Positions 48,050 to 59,999 of a stretch of DNA of 64,000 nt are shown in pieces. A model generated the notes under the pieces. The model was not told the origin of the DNA and searched no databases. It saw only the letters and a program-made list of their open reading frames with translations. Position numbers and translations under genes: made by a program. Numbering within the stretch: the first letter of the stretch is position 1; every line of letters starts with the position of its first letter. The DNA comes from Cherax quadricarinatus (Eukaryota; Arthropoda; Malacostraca; Decapoda; Parastacidae), in the NCBI RefSeq assembly GCF_038502225.1, contig NC_091292.1, positions 104,022,954 to 104,086,953 on the forward strand, written 5' to 3'.

Positions 48050-48345
48050 AACTTTTCGACCCTGGCATCCAGGTTTTTCTGATGACTGCCTGTTCGACGT
48101 TCCACTGGCCCACACAACCATCACAGCCTGGTTCATCCGACACTTGGCAGAAGTAATCCAGGTTTCTTTTAAAAGCTTCTACACTTTTTCCAACAATATC
48201 TGTGACTTCTACCAGTAGAAGGTTGAGCAGACTTTGTCTACTGATGTTGGCACAGTGTTTGTTCTCTGGTGTCTATGGTGCCCTTCCAGAGAAGGACCGG
48301 GAAGCTAGTTAAATATCTCGGATTCGATCCCGGCTAGTCGCAGTA
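48050..48345. repeat. Dispersed repeat fragment plus tRNA-like B box
   Basis: ACAACCATCACAGCCTGGTT and CTACCAGTAGAAGGTTGAG match other dispersed fragments. GGATTCGATCCCGGCTAG (about 48319-48336) looks like a B box or T arm, with AT microsatellite following. Confidence 0.45.
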
Positions 48346-48388
48346 TTATTTGGTTTAAAACCACTTGTTTCCTGGAAGCATGCATGCA

Positions 48389-48622
<234 letters not shown>

Positions 48623-48637
48623 TATATATATATATAT

Positions 48638-48684
<47 letters not shown>
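48623..48684. repeat. (AT)n microsatellite
   Basis: About 60 bases of AT, interrupted by GACAT. Confidence 0.95.
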
Positions 48685-48688
<4 letters not shown>

Positions 48689-48706
48689 GTGGGGGGGGGC
48701 GCCCAA

Positions 48707-49089
48707 TAAGTAAAACTGGTCAATTAGCAAGAACTCATTTAAAATTAAGTCCTTTCTAAAATTTTCTCTTATACGTTTAAAGATATATATATATATTTTC
48801 ATTTATGTTAATGTAAAAATTAATAATTTTGTACCAAAAGAACCTTAGAAAACTTACCTAACCTAATTATAACAAAAGCAATTCAATTTAACCTAATGCA
48901 ACTAAATATATTTTAGATAAGTTTACAATATTTTAATAATAAACAATCGCAATGAAATATATTTTTATTCGTTAGGTTTAGAATGATTTTTGCGAAATTA
49001 TTACATACACAAATTTTCGCTTGCCGTATTCGGTAAGAAGAGGGTTGCTATTTAAGGCAATATCGCAAGTTTTACCTATTCGGCACGAC
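48707..49089 (-). mobile_element. AT-rich palindromic element (MITE-like), full copy
   Basis: The ends CCAATAAGTAAAACTGGTCA and GCAAGTTTTACCTATTCGGC-ACGAC are the inverted pair seen at 13801-14175. All internal blocks are present in opposite orientation. (AT)n sequence lies on both sides. Confidence 0.8.
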
Positions 49090-49113
49090 ATATATGTATA
49101 TATATTTATTTAC

Positions 49114-49114
<1 letters not shown>

Positions 49115-49177
<63 letters not shown>
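49115..49177. repeat. (GA)n microsatellite
   Basis: About 31 perfect GA units. Confidence 0.98.
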
Positions 49178-49180
<3 letters not shown>

Positions 49181-51288
49181 TAAATTTGTGTACGTTTCCC
49201 TGTGAGCTTCCCTGTGTGCACGTGTGGGTCTGGATGCATACACGTAGTGTGGGTGCCAACTGTCTCCTATTAATACTTTGAAACGTGACTCCGACACAAT
49301 GACACGCTACTTCCTTGGCTACACCAGCCTGCCTGAGCCTGCTTGAGCCTGCACCAGTCTGCCCGAGCCTGCCTTCAGCTAACACTTGCAACAGGTGTCG
49401 TTACCTGTTTCAGTTTAAACTGTCCTGCACTGGTTACATTATTAACTTTTACATTCCACACTTTCCTTCACATCCTGACCCCCTTCCCATCTTTTCCTTC
49501 CTCCCCCTTAACGTAAGTGTTCCTTTACGAAACTAGTCTAGCGACCTGTCCTCTGATACATTAATGTAATGCAACTTAACTCTTCTTGACATCCTACAGT
49601 TAGTGGGTGTTGTTTAGTACAAGTTATGTAGTCTCATGTTAAAGTTGTCGGTCACCAGGCTAGTGTATGTATTCTTAATGTATTACAATGACGAGATGCT
49701 TCTGCAATAATGACTCTGCACTGTTATATATTTATATGTCCATATGCTTATATATAACATAGCCCAAGATTCTCCTGCGCCCCCCTTCTTTTTTTTTTAA
49801 TTCTATCTCTTATATATAATTTTTTGTCACCCTGCATTGTGATGGGACATGTTTTCATAAATATCCAATTTATTCTGTGTATGGGATAGTCCATCTTGAA
49901 ATGTACCGTTGATGAGTTCCTAGCCCGGCCATGCTCTAGGCTCGTTTAGTGTTTCCCTGGTCAACCAGGTTGCTGCTGCTGGTGGCCCGCTGATTGACTG
50001 GCACCAAATAATAACATCTTCGAAACTGCCGTAGCTGATAAACCTTTCATGATTTACATGACTATTATGATCATTGCCCTACTGAAGTCTTCCAGCTCAG
50101 GCTGACAGACTCAACACTACAGACGTAATCATCAACCAAGGCCAAGCAGGAAAACTAAATAATCAAGTAGTACTCAAGAAACACTTGCTCAAAGACAGAA
50201 TTCAGGAGGAATTATCGTAAGAGGCTCCAGATAGGATCAAATATCACCCACACAGTTGCCAGGAGTACAAGAAAGAGAACACCAAGGAAAGCTCAATTAC
50301 GTTATTATCACATGCAGGTCAAGATAGTAAATTCGATTTGCAATAGTTATTGTCCAACAAGTTTATTGCGCTAAGTGGTCAACGACCAATAATCACACTC
50401 GGTATCTGACGACTTAAATCGATGCCAACTAGTTCCATATTTAAGTTAATTTAAAAATAATTATGGAAAGTGCTGTTACAAAAGTTAAGTTTGGTTAAAA
50501 TAGATGTTAATATTATCAGCGTCGAACTCGTAATTTCATGAATGTTATGTGCATATATTTTTAAGACCTTTAATAAAAGTAAATAAGGCAGAGAAACACA
50601 AACCCAAAACTCAAGTCTTGGACTTCCAAGTCTTGTAAAAATCTATTAACCAACGCTTATTCAGGCTATAAAATTTAAGTAAACGTTATATAATAAAAAA
50701 ATACGGTACGGTCGTCTTTTTTTTATCAATTTATATTTAAAGTACTGGTCGAAGCTGTAGGCTAAACAGTGTAGTCTTACCCCGCTAAAATAAAACGTAA
50801 AACCAGGCAAAGTATTAATTCAATTTCTAACCTTAAGGAAACTGTAATCCCCGAGTAGCCAGCGAACTGGGCAACTCCGGTAGTACAGGACTATTTATTT
50901 AATGGGAATAAACTTAACACAGGATGGTCACGGTAAATTCTCCAACATTTGATTAACTTAGACTAAAGACTAAGTCGAGTCTGCCTCCTCTTAACTGAAG
51001 TTCCTTAACTGTCAATAATATTGCACTGGTCCTCATAGGTTTCTTTGTTATGTCTTAAGATATCTCTTGTGGCCTTATTATCATAATACTGTTATTCATC
51101 CTAATATAATGTGACATATGACTTCCGAATCCTTTTCGATTCTCTGGATTTACTGTTAACTTGGGATGATATATTAAATGACTCATCTGATGAGTGTTAA
51201 AATGCTACATTTAAGATGTTTTACGACACATGCACACAAAAAATGCACAAATATGCAAATGTATATATATATGTATATATATATGAAG
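49178..51288. other. Unassigned AT-rich sequence
   Basis: The only recognised item is a dispersed fragment at about 49925-50005 (CCTGGTCAACCAGGTTGCTG), related to 19194-19320 in opposite orientation. No gene is seen. Confidence 0.45.
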
Positions 51289-51440
51289 GAGGGGTGTTAA
51301 TGTTGCAGTTTAAAAACTGTAGTGTAAAGCACCCTTCTGGCAAGACAGTGATGGAGTGAATGATGGTGAAAGTTTTTCTTTTTCGGGCCACCCTGCCTTG
51401 GTGGGAATCGGCCGGTGTGATAATAAAAAAAAAAAATATA
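51289..51440 (+). repeat. Dispersed A-tailed repeat, copy 3
   Basis: It runs from AAGGAGGGGTGTTAATGTTG to GGTGTGATAATAAAAAAAA and then (AT)n. It is the most complete copy, with its mirror at 52217-52378. Confidence 0.75.
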
Positions 51441-51492
51441 TATATATATATATATATGCATAAATATATATATATATATATATTTATATATG

Positions 51493-51523
<31 letters not shown>

Positions 51524-51597
51524 ATATATATGCAATAAGATCACAGTAAACAGGTGATTTCAGAATATGCAAAACAACCACACTGAAAGAATAGAGA

Positions 51598-51639
51598 AAT
51601 TCCAAGCGCTTTCGTGACTACTCACATTATCAAGGAACT
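51598..51639 (-). ncRNA. Hammerhead-ribozyme-like motif, sense copy
   Basis: Minus strand: AGTTCC, core TTGATAAT, stem II GTGA-GTAG-TCAC (perfect), GAAA, palindromic AGCGCT as minimal stem III, T, then GGAATTT pairing back to the first strand (TTCC/GGAA). This is the order of a hammerhead with a dimer-type stem III, as known in Penelope-like elements. C3 reads T and G8 reads A relative to CUGAUGA, so activity is doubtful. Confidence 0.5.
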
Positions 51640-51774
51640 ATGAAAGTGAAGCATCCAAGGAAGCTATATAAGGGGTCGGCCAGCACCTCACTATCAGATC
51701 CCACAACGGTTAAACACGTGACGCGCGGCGAGCCAACTTGGACAGGTCCTTTGCAAAACTCACCCCCAAGCTAT

Positions 51775-52062
51775 TTATTTGTCCAGTGTATTATTAAATT
51801 CTACCCAAATTCTATTAATTATAAATGGATCTAATTTATATAAACCAAAGGAAATATTCATATTATTGTCAAAACTGCTTTTTATGAAACAAGATTCAAT
51901 TATATTCCTGTCGACCATGGACTTGCTTGATACTACTTTCTCAACTTTTTGAAAATCAATTGGATGGTTAAAATCTCTTACATGAATAAATAGAGCATTG
52001 GAATCTTGTCCAGTTCTAATGCTATATTTATGTTGTTTTAATCTTAGTTCGAGATTTTTACC
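51775..52062 (-). pseudogene. GIY-YIG endonuclease, C-terminal fragment (Penelope-like)
   Basis: The open frame reads from GGTAAA at 52062 to a TAA at 51775-51777, about 95 residues. It begins GKNLELRLKQHKYSIRTG, matching the segment after the YIG-QTG motif of Penelope-like GIY-YIG domains. It continues NALFIHVRDFNHPIDF (the conserved His-rich helix) and IIESCFIK, where the Glu is the expected catalytic residue, and ends FNNTLDK. The GIY and YIG motifs themselves are lost: the DNA upstream of 52062 is the inverted terminal arm. There is no start codon near the beginning. In the complete element this domain nicks target DNA for the attached reverse transcriptase. Confidence 0.8.
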
Positions 52063-52105
52063 AGTTCCTTGATAATGTGAGTAGTCACGAAAGCGCTTGG
52101 AATTT
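52063..52105 (+). ncRNA. Hammerhead-ribozyme-like motif, inverted copy
   Basis: It is identical in architecture to 51598-51639 but on the plus strand: AGTTCC, TTGATAAT, GTGA-GTAG-TCAC, GAAA, AGCGCT, T, GGAATTT. It is antisense to the endonuclease frame next to it. Confidence 0.5.
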
Positions 52106-52152
52106 CTCTATTCTTTCAGAGTGGTTGTTTTGCATATATATACATATATATG

Positions 52153-52190
<38 letters not shown>

Positions 52191-52216
52191 GTATATATAC
52201 ATATATATGTATAATA

Positions 52217-52378
52217 TATATTTTTTTTATTATCACACCGGCCGATTCCCACCAAGGCAGGGTGGCCCGAAAAAGAAAAACTTTCACCATCATTCACTCC
52301 ATCACTGTCTTGCCAGAAGGGTGCTTTACACTACAGTTTTTAAACTGCAACATTAACACCCCTCCTTCAGAGTGCAGG
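52217..52378 (-). repeat. Dispersed A-tailed repeat, copy 4
   Basis: It is the mirror image of 51289-51440, including the ATAATAAAAAAAA tail and AT dinucleotides, completing the outer part of the inverted structure. Confidence 0.75.
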
Positions 52379-52394
52379 CACTGTACTTCCCATC

Positions 52395-52456
52395 TCCAGG
52401 TATATAGGTAAATAGGTATATAGGTATATAGGTATATAGGTATATAGGTATATAGG
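52395..52456. repeat. (GGTATATA)n short repeat
   Basis: About seven 8-bp units. Confidence 0.9.
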
Positions 52457-52844
52457 TAAATCTGGTCAATCAGCAAGAACTTATCTAAAATTAAGTCCTT
52501 TATAATATTTTCTCTTATACGTTTAAAGATATATTATTTCATGTATGTTAATGTAAAAATTAATAATTTTCTACCAAAAGAACCTTAGAAAACTTACTTA
52601 ACCTAATTATAACAAGAGCAAATTAATTTAACAATCCAACTAAATATATTTTAGATAGGTTTACAAGAATTTAATAAGCAAACACAATGAAATATATTTT
52701 TTCGTTAGGTTCAGAATGATTTTTGCGAAATTAATGCATACACAAATTTTCGCTTGCCTTATTCAGCAAGAAGAGTGTTGCTATTAAAGTCAAAATAGAA
52801 AGTTCTACCTATTCGGCATGACATTACATATATTCGGCATGACA
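52457..52844 (-). mobile_element. AT-rich palindromic element (MITE-like), fourth copy
   Basis: It starts at AATCTGGTCAATCAGCAAGA and ends TCTACCTATTCGGCATGACA. A 21-bp end segment (ATTCGGCATGACATTACATA) is tandemly duplicated at 52811-52851. It abuts the open frame at 52845-53114. Confidence 0.8.
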
Positions 52845-53114
52845 TTACATATCTGTAATGGGAATGCAGAAAACATGCGTGGCACCATAACCTATATTTC
52901 CAAAGCTTCGTTTAGCTTCAACAGAAACTTGTAAGTCATTCTGAGAGATGGTGATGCCCACGTAAGATACACTGCAGCTCTGCTGGTACGAAGCCTTGAA
53001 AGCTAAGTTGCCTAACTGAAGCTGACGGATTTCATTACCTCGTGTATAAAACCCATCATATGTGATGGAGTATGACAGGGAAACATAGACGCGTTTGTTC
53101 CCATCGTGTAACTT
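52845..53114 (-). pseudogene. Unrecognised 89-residue open frame, possible exon or gene relic
   Basis: The minus strand is open from 53114, just after a TGA, to a TAA at 52845-52847, with no initiator ATG. The peptide has balanced, globular-looking composition: it includes GNKRVYVSLSYSITYDGFY, RQLQLGNLAFKASYQQSCS and NDLQVSVEAKRSFGNIGYGA, ending PITDM. Two Cys, many Ser/Val/Ile and alternating hydrophobics suggest beta structure. No family is recognised. It could be the last exon of a gene, a fragment of a transposon protein, or chance. An AG at the left of the first codon (GAAAG) could be an acceptor, but no polypyrimidine tract precedes it. 53115-53265 holds nothing else. Confidence 0.3.
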
Positions 53115-53265
53115 TCATATATAACAAGCTTGCTGTCTACTGTGAATATACTCGGTTAAATAAAAGCAGAATGTGTTCTCCCTCTCTGTGTATGTGTGAG
53201 GGGTGTGTGGTGTAGTAGTTGATAGTCGTCAAAGGCACTTGTCAATAGCCACGCCCTCTTTTATC

Positions 53266-53283
53266 GTGTGTGTGTGTGTGTGT
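53266..53283. repeat. (GT)9 at LINE 3' end
   Basis: A short GT tract adjoins ACTCACC, the reverse complement of the LINE terminus. Confidence 0.95.
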
Positions 53284-53360
53284 ACTCACCTAGTTGTACT
53301 CACCTAGTTGAGGTTGCGGGGGTCGAGTCCGAGCTCCTGGCCCCGCCTCTTCACCGGTTG

Positions 53361-56229
53361 CTACTGGGCCCTCTCTCTCCCCGCTCCATGAGCTTTATCA
53401 AACCTCGTCTTAAAACTGTGTATGGTTCCTGCCTCCACTACGTCATTTTCTAGGCTATTCCACTGCCTTACAACTCTATGACTGAAGAAATACTTCCTAA
53501 TATCTCTCTGACTCATTTGTGTCTTCAACTTCCAATTGTGGCCTCTTGTTTCTGTGTCCCCTCCCTGGAACATCCTGTCTTTGTCCACCTTGTCTATTCC
53601 ACGCAGTATTTTATATGTCGTTATCATGTCTCCCCTGACCCTCCTGTCCTCCAGTGTCGTCAGGCCGATTTCCCTTAATCTTTCTTCATAGGACAGTCCC
53701 CTTAGCTCTGGAACTAACCTTGTCGCAAACCTTTGTACTTTCTCTAGTTTCTTGACGTGCTTTATCAAGTGCGGGTTCCAAACAGGTGCTGCATACTCCA
53801 GTATGGGCCTGACATACACGGTGTACAGTGTCTTGAACGATTCCTTACTAAGGTATCGGAATGCTGTTCTCAGGTTTGCCAGGCGCCCATATGCTGCAGC
53901 AGCTATCTGGTTGATGTGTGCTTCCGGAGACATGCTCGGTGTTATACTCACCCCAAGATCTTTCTCCTTGAGTGAGGTTTGCAGTCTTTGGCCACCTAGC
54001 CTATACTCGGTCTGTGGTCTTCTGTGCCCTTCCCCTATCTTCATGACTTTGCATTTGGCAGGATTAAATTCGAGAAGCCATTTGCTGGACCAGGTGTCCA
54101 GTCTGTCCAGGTCTCTTTGAAGTCCTGCCTGGTCCTCATCAGATTTAATTCTCCTCATTAACTTCACATCATCTGCAAACAGGGACACTTCTGAGTCTAA
54201 CCCTTCCATCATCTCGTTCACATATACCAAAAATAGCACTGGTCCTAGGACCGACCCCTGTGGGACCCCGCTCGTCACAGGTGCCCACTGTGATACATCA
54301 TTACGTACCATGACTCGTTGTTGTCTCCCTGTCAGGTATTCTCTGATCCATTGCAGTGCCCTTCCTGTTATATGCGCCTGATGCTCTAGCTTCTGCACTA
54401 ATCTCTTGTGAGGAACTGTGTCAAAGGCCTTCTTGCAGTCCAAGAAGATGCAATCAACCCACCCCTCTCTCTCGTGTCTTACTTCTGTTATTTTATCATA
54501 AACCTCCAGAAGGTTTGTGACACAGGATTTGCCTTCCATGAATCCGTGCTGGTTGGCATTTATACTCTTGTTCCGTTCCAGGTGCTCCACCACTCTCCTC
54601 CTGATAATCTTCTCCATAATTTTGCATACTATACACGTCAATGACACAGGTCTATAGTTTAGTGCCTCTTTTCTGTCTCCTTTTTTAAAAATGGGAACTA
54701 CATTTGCCGTCTTCCATACCTCAGGTAGTTGCCCAGTTTCCAGGGACGTGTTGAAGATAGTGGTAAGTGGCATGCACAACATATCTGCTCCCTCTCTAAG
54801 GACCCACGGGGAGATGTCCGGTCCCATTGCCTTTGAGGTATCGATGTCCCTTAGCAGTTTCTTCACCTCCTCCTCATCTGTATGTATGTCGTCCAACACT
54901 TGTTGGTGTATTCCTTGCTGGTGTCCCCATCTGGTCTGTCCCCCCCAGAGTCCTTCCTGACTCTACTGTAAATACTTCCTTAAATCTCGTGTTGAGCTCC
55001 TCACATACCTCTTGATCGTTTCTTGTGAGTTCTCCACCTTCTTTCCTCAGCCTTATCACCTGGTCCTTGACTGTTGTCTTCCTCCTAATGTGGCTATACA
55101 GCAGTTTTGGGTCAGATTTGACTTTCGATGCTATGTCGTTTTCATACTGTCGCTGGGCCTCCCTCCTTATCTGTGCATACTGGTTTCTGGCTCTTCTACT
55201 AATCTCCTTGTTTTCCTGGGTCCTATGCCTCCTGTACCTTTTCCATTCTCTGTTGCACTTAGTTTTTGCCTCCCTACACCTTCGGGTAAACCAAGGAGTC
55301 GTTTTGGTCTTCCTATTATTTCTGTTTCCCTTAGGAACAAAACTTTCCTCTGCCTCCTTGCACTTTGTTGCCACATATTCCATCATCTCGTTTACTGATT
55401 TTCCTACCATTTCTCTGTCCCACTGAACCTCCTGCAGGAAGTTTCTCATACCTGTGTAGTCCCCCCTTTTATAGTTTGGCCTGACCCCTTCAGTTCCTGT
55501 TACCTTCTCCACTTGTAACTCTACTATATAATCAAAACTCAGCACCACATGATCGCTAGCTCCAAGGGGCCTCTCGTAAGTGATGTCCTCAATGTCTGAA
55601 CTGCTCAGGGTGAACACAAGATCCAGTCTTGCTGGCTCATCCTCCCCTCTCTCTCTGGTTGTGTCCCGGACATGTACCACATCCATCATCTTGGCTCTCC
55701 ATGTTTCGGGACCCCCATGTGGCTCCAGGTTTTCCCAGTCGATCTCCCTGTGGTTGAAATCGCCCATTACCAGTAACTTTGCTCTGCTCGAGTGAGCTCT
55801 TCTTGCCACCTCAGCCAGTGTGTCCACCATCACCCTGTTGTTTTCTTCGTACTCCTCTCTTGGCCTCCTGCAGTTCTGTGGTGGGTTATACATCACTCCA
55901 ATGACTACTTTATGTTCTCCGGACTGAATTGTACCTACAATGTAGTCTCTTTCTCCAATCATGTCCATGCCTTCCATTTCCTCAAATCCCCATCGGTGTT
56001 TTATGAGCAGTGCAACCCCTCCTCCCCCTCTACTCCTTCTATCTTTCCTCAGGATCTGATATCCCATTGGGAAGATTGTGTCTGTTATTGTCTCAGCGAG
56101 TTTTGTTTCTGTGACTGCTATGATGTCTGGGGATTTTTCACTGATTCTTTCGTTCCACTCATGCTTATTCGTTATTCCATCCGCGTTTGTGTACCAAACT
56201 TTCAGTTTCTTTTCTATCATTGTGGTCAT
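53361..56229 (-). pseudogene. LINE ORF2: AP endonuclease plus reverse transcriptase, one frameshift
   Basis: The ATG at 56227-56229 is chosen because the endonuclease fold starts just after it; the frame is open further upstream but overlaps ORF1. Endonuclease motifs: YTNADG (Asn 15), VTETKL (Glu 41), GDFNHREIDW (Asp 157, Asn 159), RLDLVFT and ASDHVVL (Asp 226, His 227). A basic linker with PWFTRRCREAKTK follows. The reverse transcriptase has FLDCKKAFDTVPH (first Asp at about 54440), TSGVPQGSVLG and FADD (at about 54173), then YAAPVWNPHL. The whole is about 955 residues, normal for the family. The only break is a C7 run at 54940-54946: one base fewer rejoins the two frames. It nicks target DNA and copies the element RNA. 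Other catalytic residues look intact. Confidence 0.92.
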
Positions 56230-56414
56230 GCAAGAATATTGGGGTTGGGGGAGCGAGAGCCTTGGTGGGGGCCTATATGGGGCTGTGGTGTAGGTGGGGT
56301 TTGTGATGATGGGGGTGGGGTCAGAATGCCCATAAGGGACAGCTGTTGGGGTGAGGTTTGTGATATGGGGGTTGGTGGCAGAGGGAACAGTGAGTGGGTT
56401 GTAGTATAGGTTGC

Positions 56415-57571
<1,157 letters not shown>

Positions 57572-58029
57572 CCTTCCAACCCTTCTTGGGACGAATCCTA
57601 CTCCTTTCTTCCACTCCAGCATTATAAACCCTCTTGATCATCTTAGTCTGTTCCATCCTCTCTTAATGCCCAAACCTCAACATCTACTCCTCAGCCCTGT
57701 AAATTATACCTTAGGGAATCTCACATGTATACTAATCAGAGAGAGACTGGAGATGTGCCTCGAGTAAGAACTTCAGTGGAGGAAACTACCACGAATTAAC
57801 CTAAAGAGAAATCCTCCTTTAAAAAAAAATGCAGTTAATCTACGACAGAACATCTGAAATCAAGAGTGAGAGACACAAGGTTAGGTTAACTGCCTTGTTT
57901 TGAACTGCAAGGACCCGCAACTTGTAACATTCAGAGGTGCAAGGAAAAGTAAGATTGATCAATGAGTGACTGTCGGATGTAAGATAGTGATAGTAAAGAA
58001 GTAAACATCAGGATGGTTGAGAGTAACAA

Positions 58030-59260
58030 GTGGGGTTCCTGGGAATCTATCCTAGGCTCACTTATTTTCTTAGTATATTATGTAAGCTGTCACATTTCCA
58101 TGTATCACCGTTTGCTGAAGACGTGAAATTAATGAGAAGAATAAGAAGAGTAATGGATGGAGATAGACTTCAAGAAGGCCTAGGAAGACTACAGGAGTGG
58201 TGAAACAAACGACTACTGTAGTTTAAACCAGACAAGTGCAAGGTAATGCACACTGAAGAAAGACCAAAGTGTGTGAGCTGGGAGGGAAATAATTACAGAA
58301 AGTGAAGAAATGGACCTGGGAGTATGTCATCCATTGAGGACACGGTAAATCTCCAAGCGAATATAAGCAAAGCTTTCCAATGAACCACAGAAAACAATAT
58401 GATGTTCAATGAGCACAATTTCAGTTACTCCATTATGGAAAACTTGGGGAAATAGTAGCGAGAACGGAGTACGCTACAAAGTCTAACCACAAAACAGAAA
58501 TGAAAAACTAATGTGAAGGACTTTCGAGTGTTAATGTCAGGGAATCTGATCTTCAAGCAGTGTCACTATCACATGTGTGAGGAAACTGATAGGATGGATA
58601 ATGAAAACTTTCAAAACAAGGGATACCATACCAATGATGATCCCTTTCAAATTCTCTGTTCTCTCTAGGACGGAATACTGCTGTACACTAACATCTCCCA
58701 TTCAAGGTAGGCGAATTCTCAAATCTAGAAAAATACAGAAAACCTTCATTGAACGTATGTTCGGTCAAACACCTTAATTATTGGGGACCTCTGAAATTCC
58801 TTGACCTATACTCCCTGGAACTCTGGCGAGAAAGATCAAACAAGCAATACCTGGAAAATCCTAGAGGGACTGGTCTCAAATCTGTACACAGAAATCACTC
58901 CCTACTCGTAAGCTCCTGTCTCCAGTATGTGGGTCATGTGTGTATTATACCTGTAATGAAAAGCAGGGGTTCCATGATTACGCTAAGAGAAAATAAGTGT
59001 CCGGGCCCCAAGACTATTCAACAGTCTCCCACATTCATAAAGGGAATTACCAATAGACCTTTGGCTGCCTTCAAGAGAGAACTTGACAGATACCTCAAGT
59101 TCGTGCTCGATCAGCCACGCTGTGATTCGTACGTTGGATTGTGTGTGGCCAGCAGTAGCAGACTGGTTAATCAATCCGTGATCCACAGGGAGGCCTGGTC
59201 AAGGATTGGGCCGCGGGGGCGTTGACCCTTGGAACGACCTCCAGTAGACTCCAGATAGGT
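58030..59260 (+). pseudogene. Decayed LINE reverse transcriptase, same family as 3-455
   Basis: FAEDVKLMRRI at about 58110-58145 is the catalytic FADDVKLMRRI box with the first Asp changed to Glu. It is followed by LQEGLGRLQEW, a stop, then KPDKCKVMHTEE. Further pieces are a DLYSLELWRERSNKQYLENP segment (58800-58860) and an end (58985-59225) matching the GPK-LFNSLP, LDRYLK and PRGR tail of the copy at 3-455. Numerous stops and shifts make it dead. After the stop at 59223-59225 the shared 3' sequence with ACCTCCAG follows. It is 5' truncated: no endonuclease is seen. Confidence 0.75.
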
Positions 59261-59699
59261 AGAGGCAGATATAAAGCACAACATCAACTGCTGGTTTTTC
59301 AAGATATTGTACACGACATTTGTCAAGGCCTTCTTAGAATACCCAACTTCTCGATGTCTCCAGAAGCGGAAGAAATGGGACATTTGCAACTAGACTGGTT
59401 GCGGAGCTAAGAAAGTTGAACTACAGAAGCATACAGAATAATATCTCACAGCCTTGGAAGAGAGGAAGACCAGGGAGACACATGATAATGACATACAAGA
59501 TACACAAATAACCTGCACACAGGAGACAATCTTATAACGAAGTTTCGGTGCGACTTGGACCATTAACTAGTATGACTGAAACGTCGTCAGTTTCAGCCTC
59601 CTATGCGCAGGCCATATATGTACTGTTCCAGTCACATTATTGTGCATTTTTATTCTTAACTTATAAGATATAAATGAGGTTTCGATAAGCAGACAGGAA

Positions 59700-59966
59700 C
59701 AGACTGTTTAAAATGAGAGGAACAGGAGCTAAGATCACAGATGAGAAACAGGGATGTTGCTAAACATTTGTTCAGTTTTTGGGTGGTAAACAGGTAGATT
59801 CATCTTGATGAGGAGATGAAGGCAAGTTTCATACACAGCTTCAAGAGTAGGTGTGATAGGGCCCAGAAGGCCTGAAATCCCCAAATGCCAGCCAATAATT
59901 AACGTTAAGAGGCGGAGCCACAAAAAGTGCATCGACCCCCGCAAATACAACTGGGTGAGTACAACT
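59700..59966 (+). mobile_element. Degenerate 3' end of the copy A/E LINE family
   Basis: It aligns with the last codons and 3' end of copy E in plus orientation: TTTCATACACAGCTTCAAGA (compare the HSFK region), AAGAGGCGGAGCCAC, TCGACCCCCGCAAATACAAC and GGTGAGTAC at 59955. Many substitutions mark it as older than copies A-E. 59261-59699 shows no recognised feature. Confidence 0.75.
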
Positions 59967-59999
59967 CTGAGTTAATCCAGCAACACTCTTCCCACAAAT

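Larger units (their letters stand above)
51289..52378 (-). mobile_element. Truncated Penelope-like element with inverted terminal arms
   Basis: The centre encodes, on the minus strand, the C-terminal part of a GIY-YIG endonuclease (51775-52062). Downstream of the stop lie about 135 bases and then a sense-oriented terminal arm (51567-51639). Upstream the coding frame is broken at 52062 and fused to the same arm in inverted orientation (52063-52135). Further out both sides carry the A-tailed repeat (51289-51440 and 52217-52378), also inverted. Terminal segments in inverted orientation and severe 5' truncation are usual in Penelope-like elements. The reverse transcriptase is absent. Confidence 0.75.
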
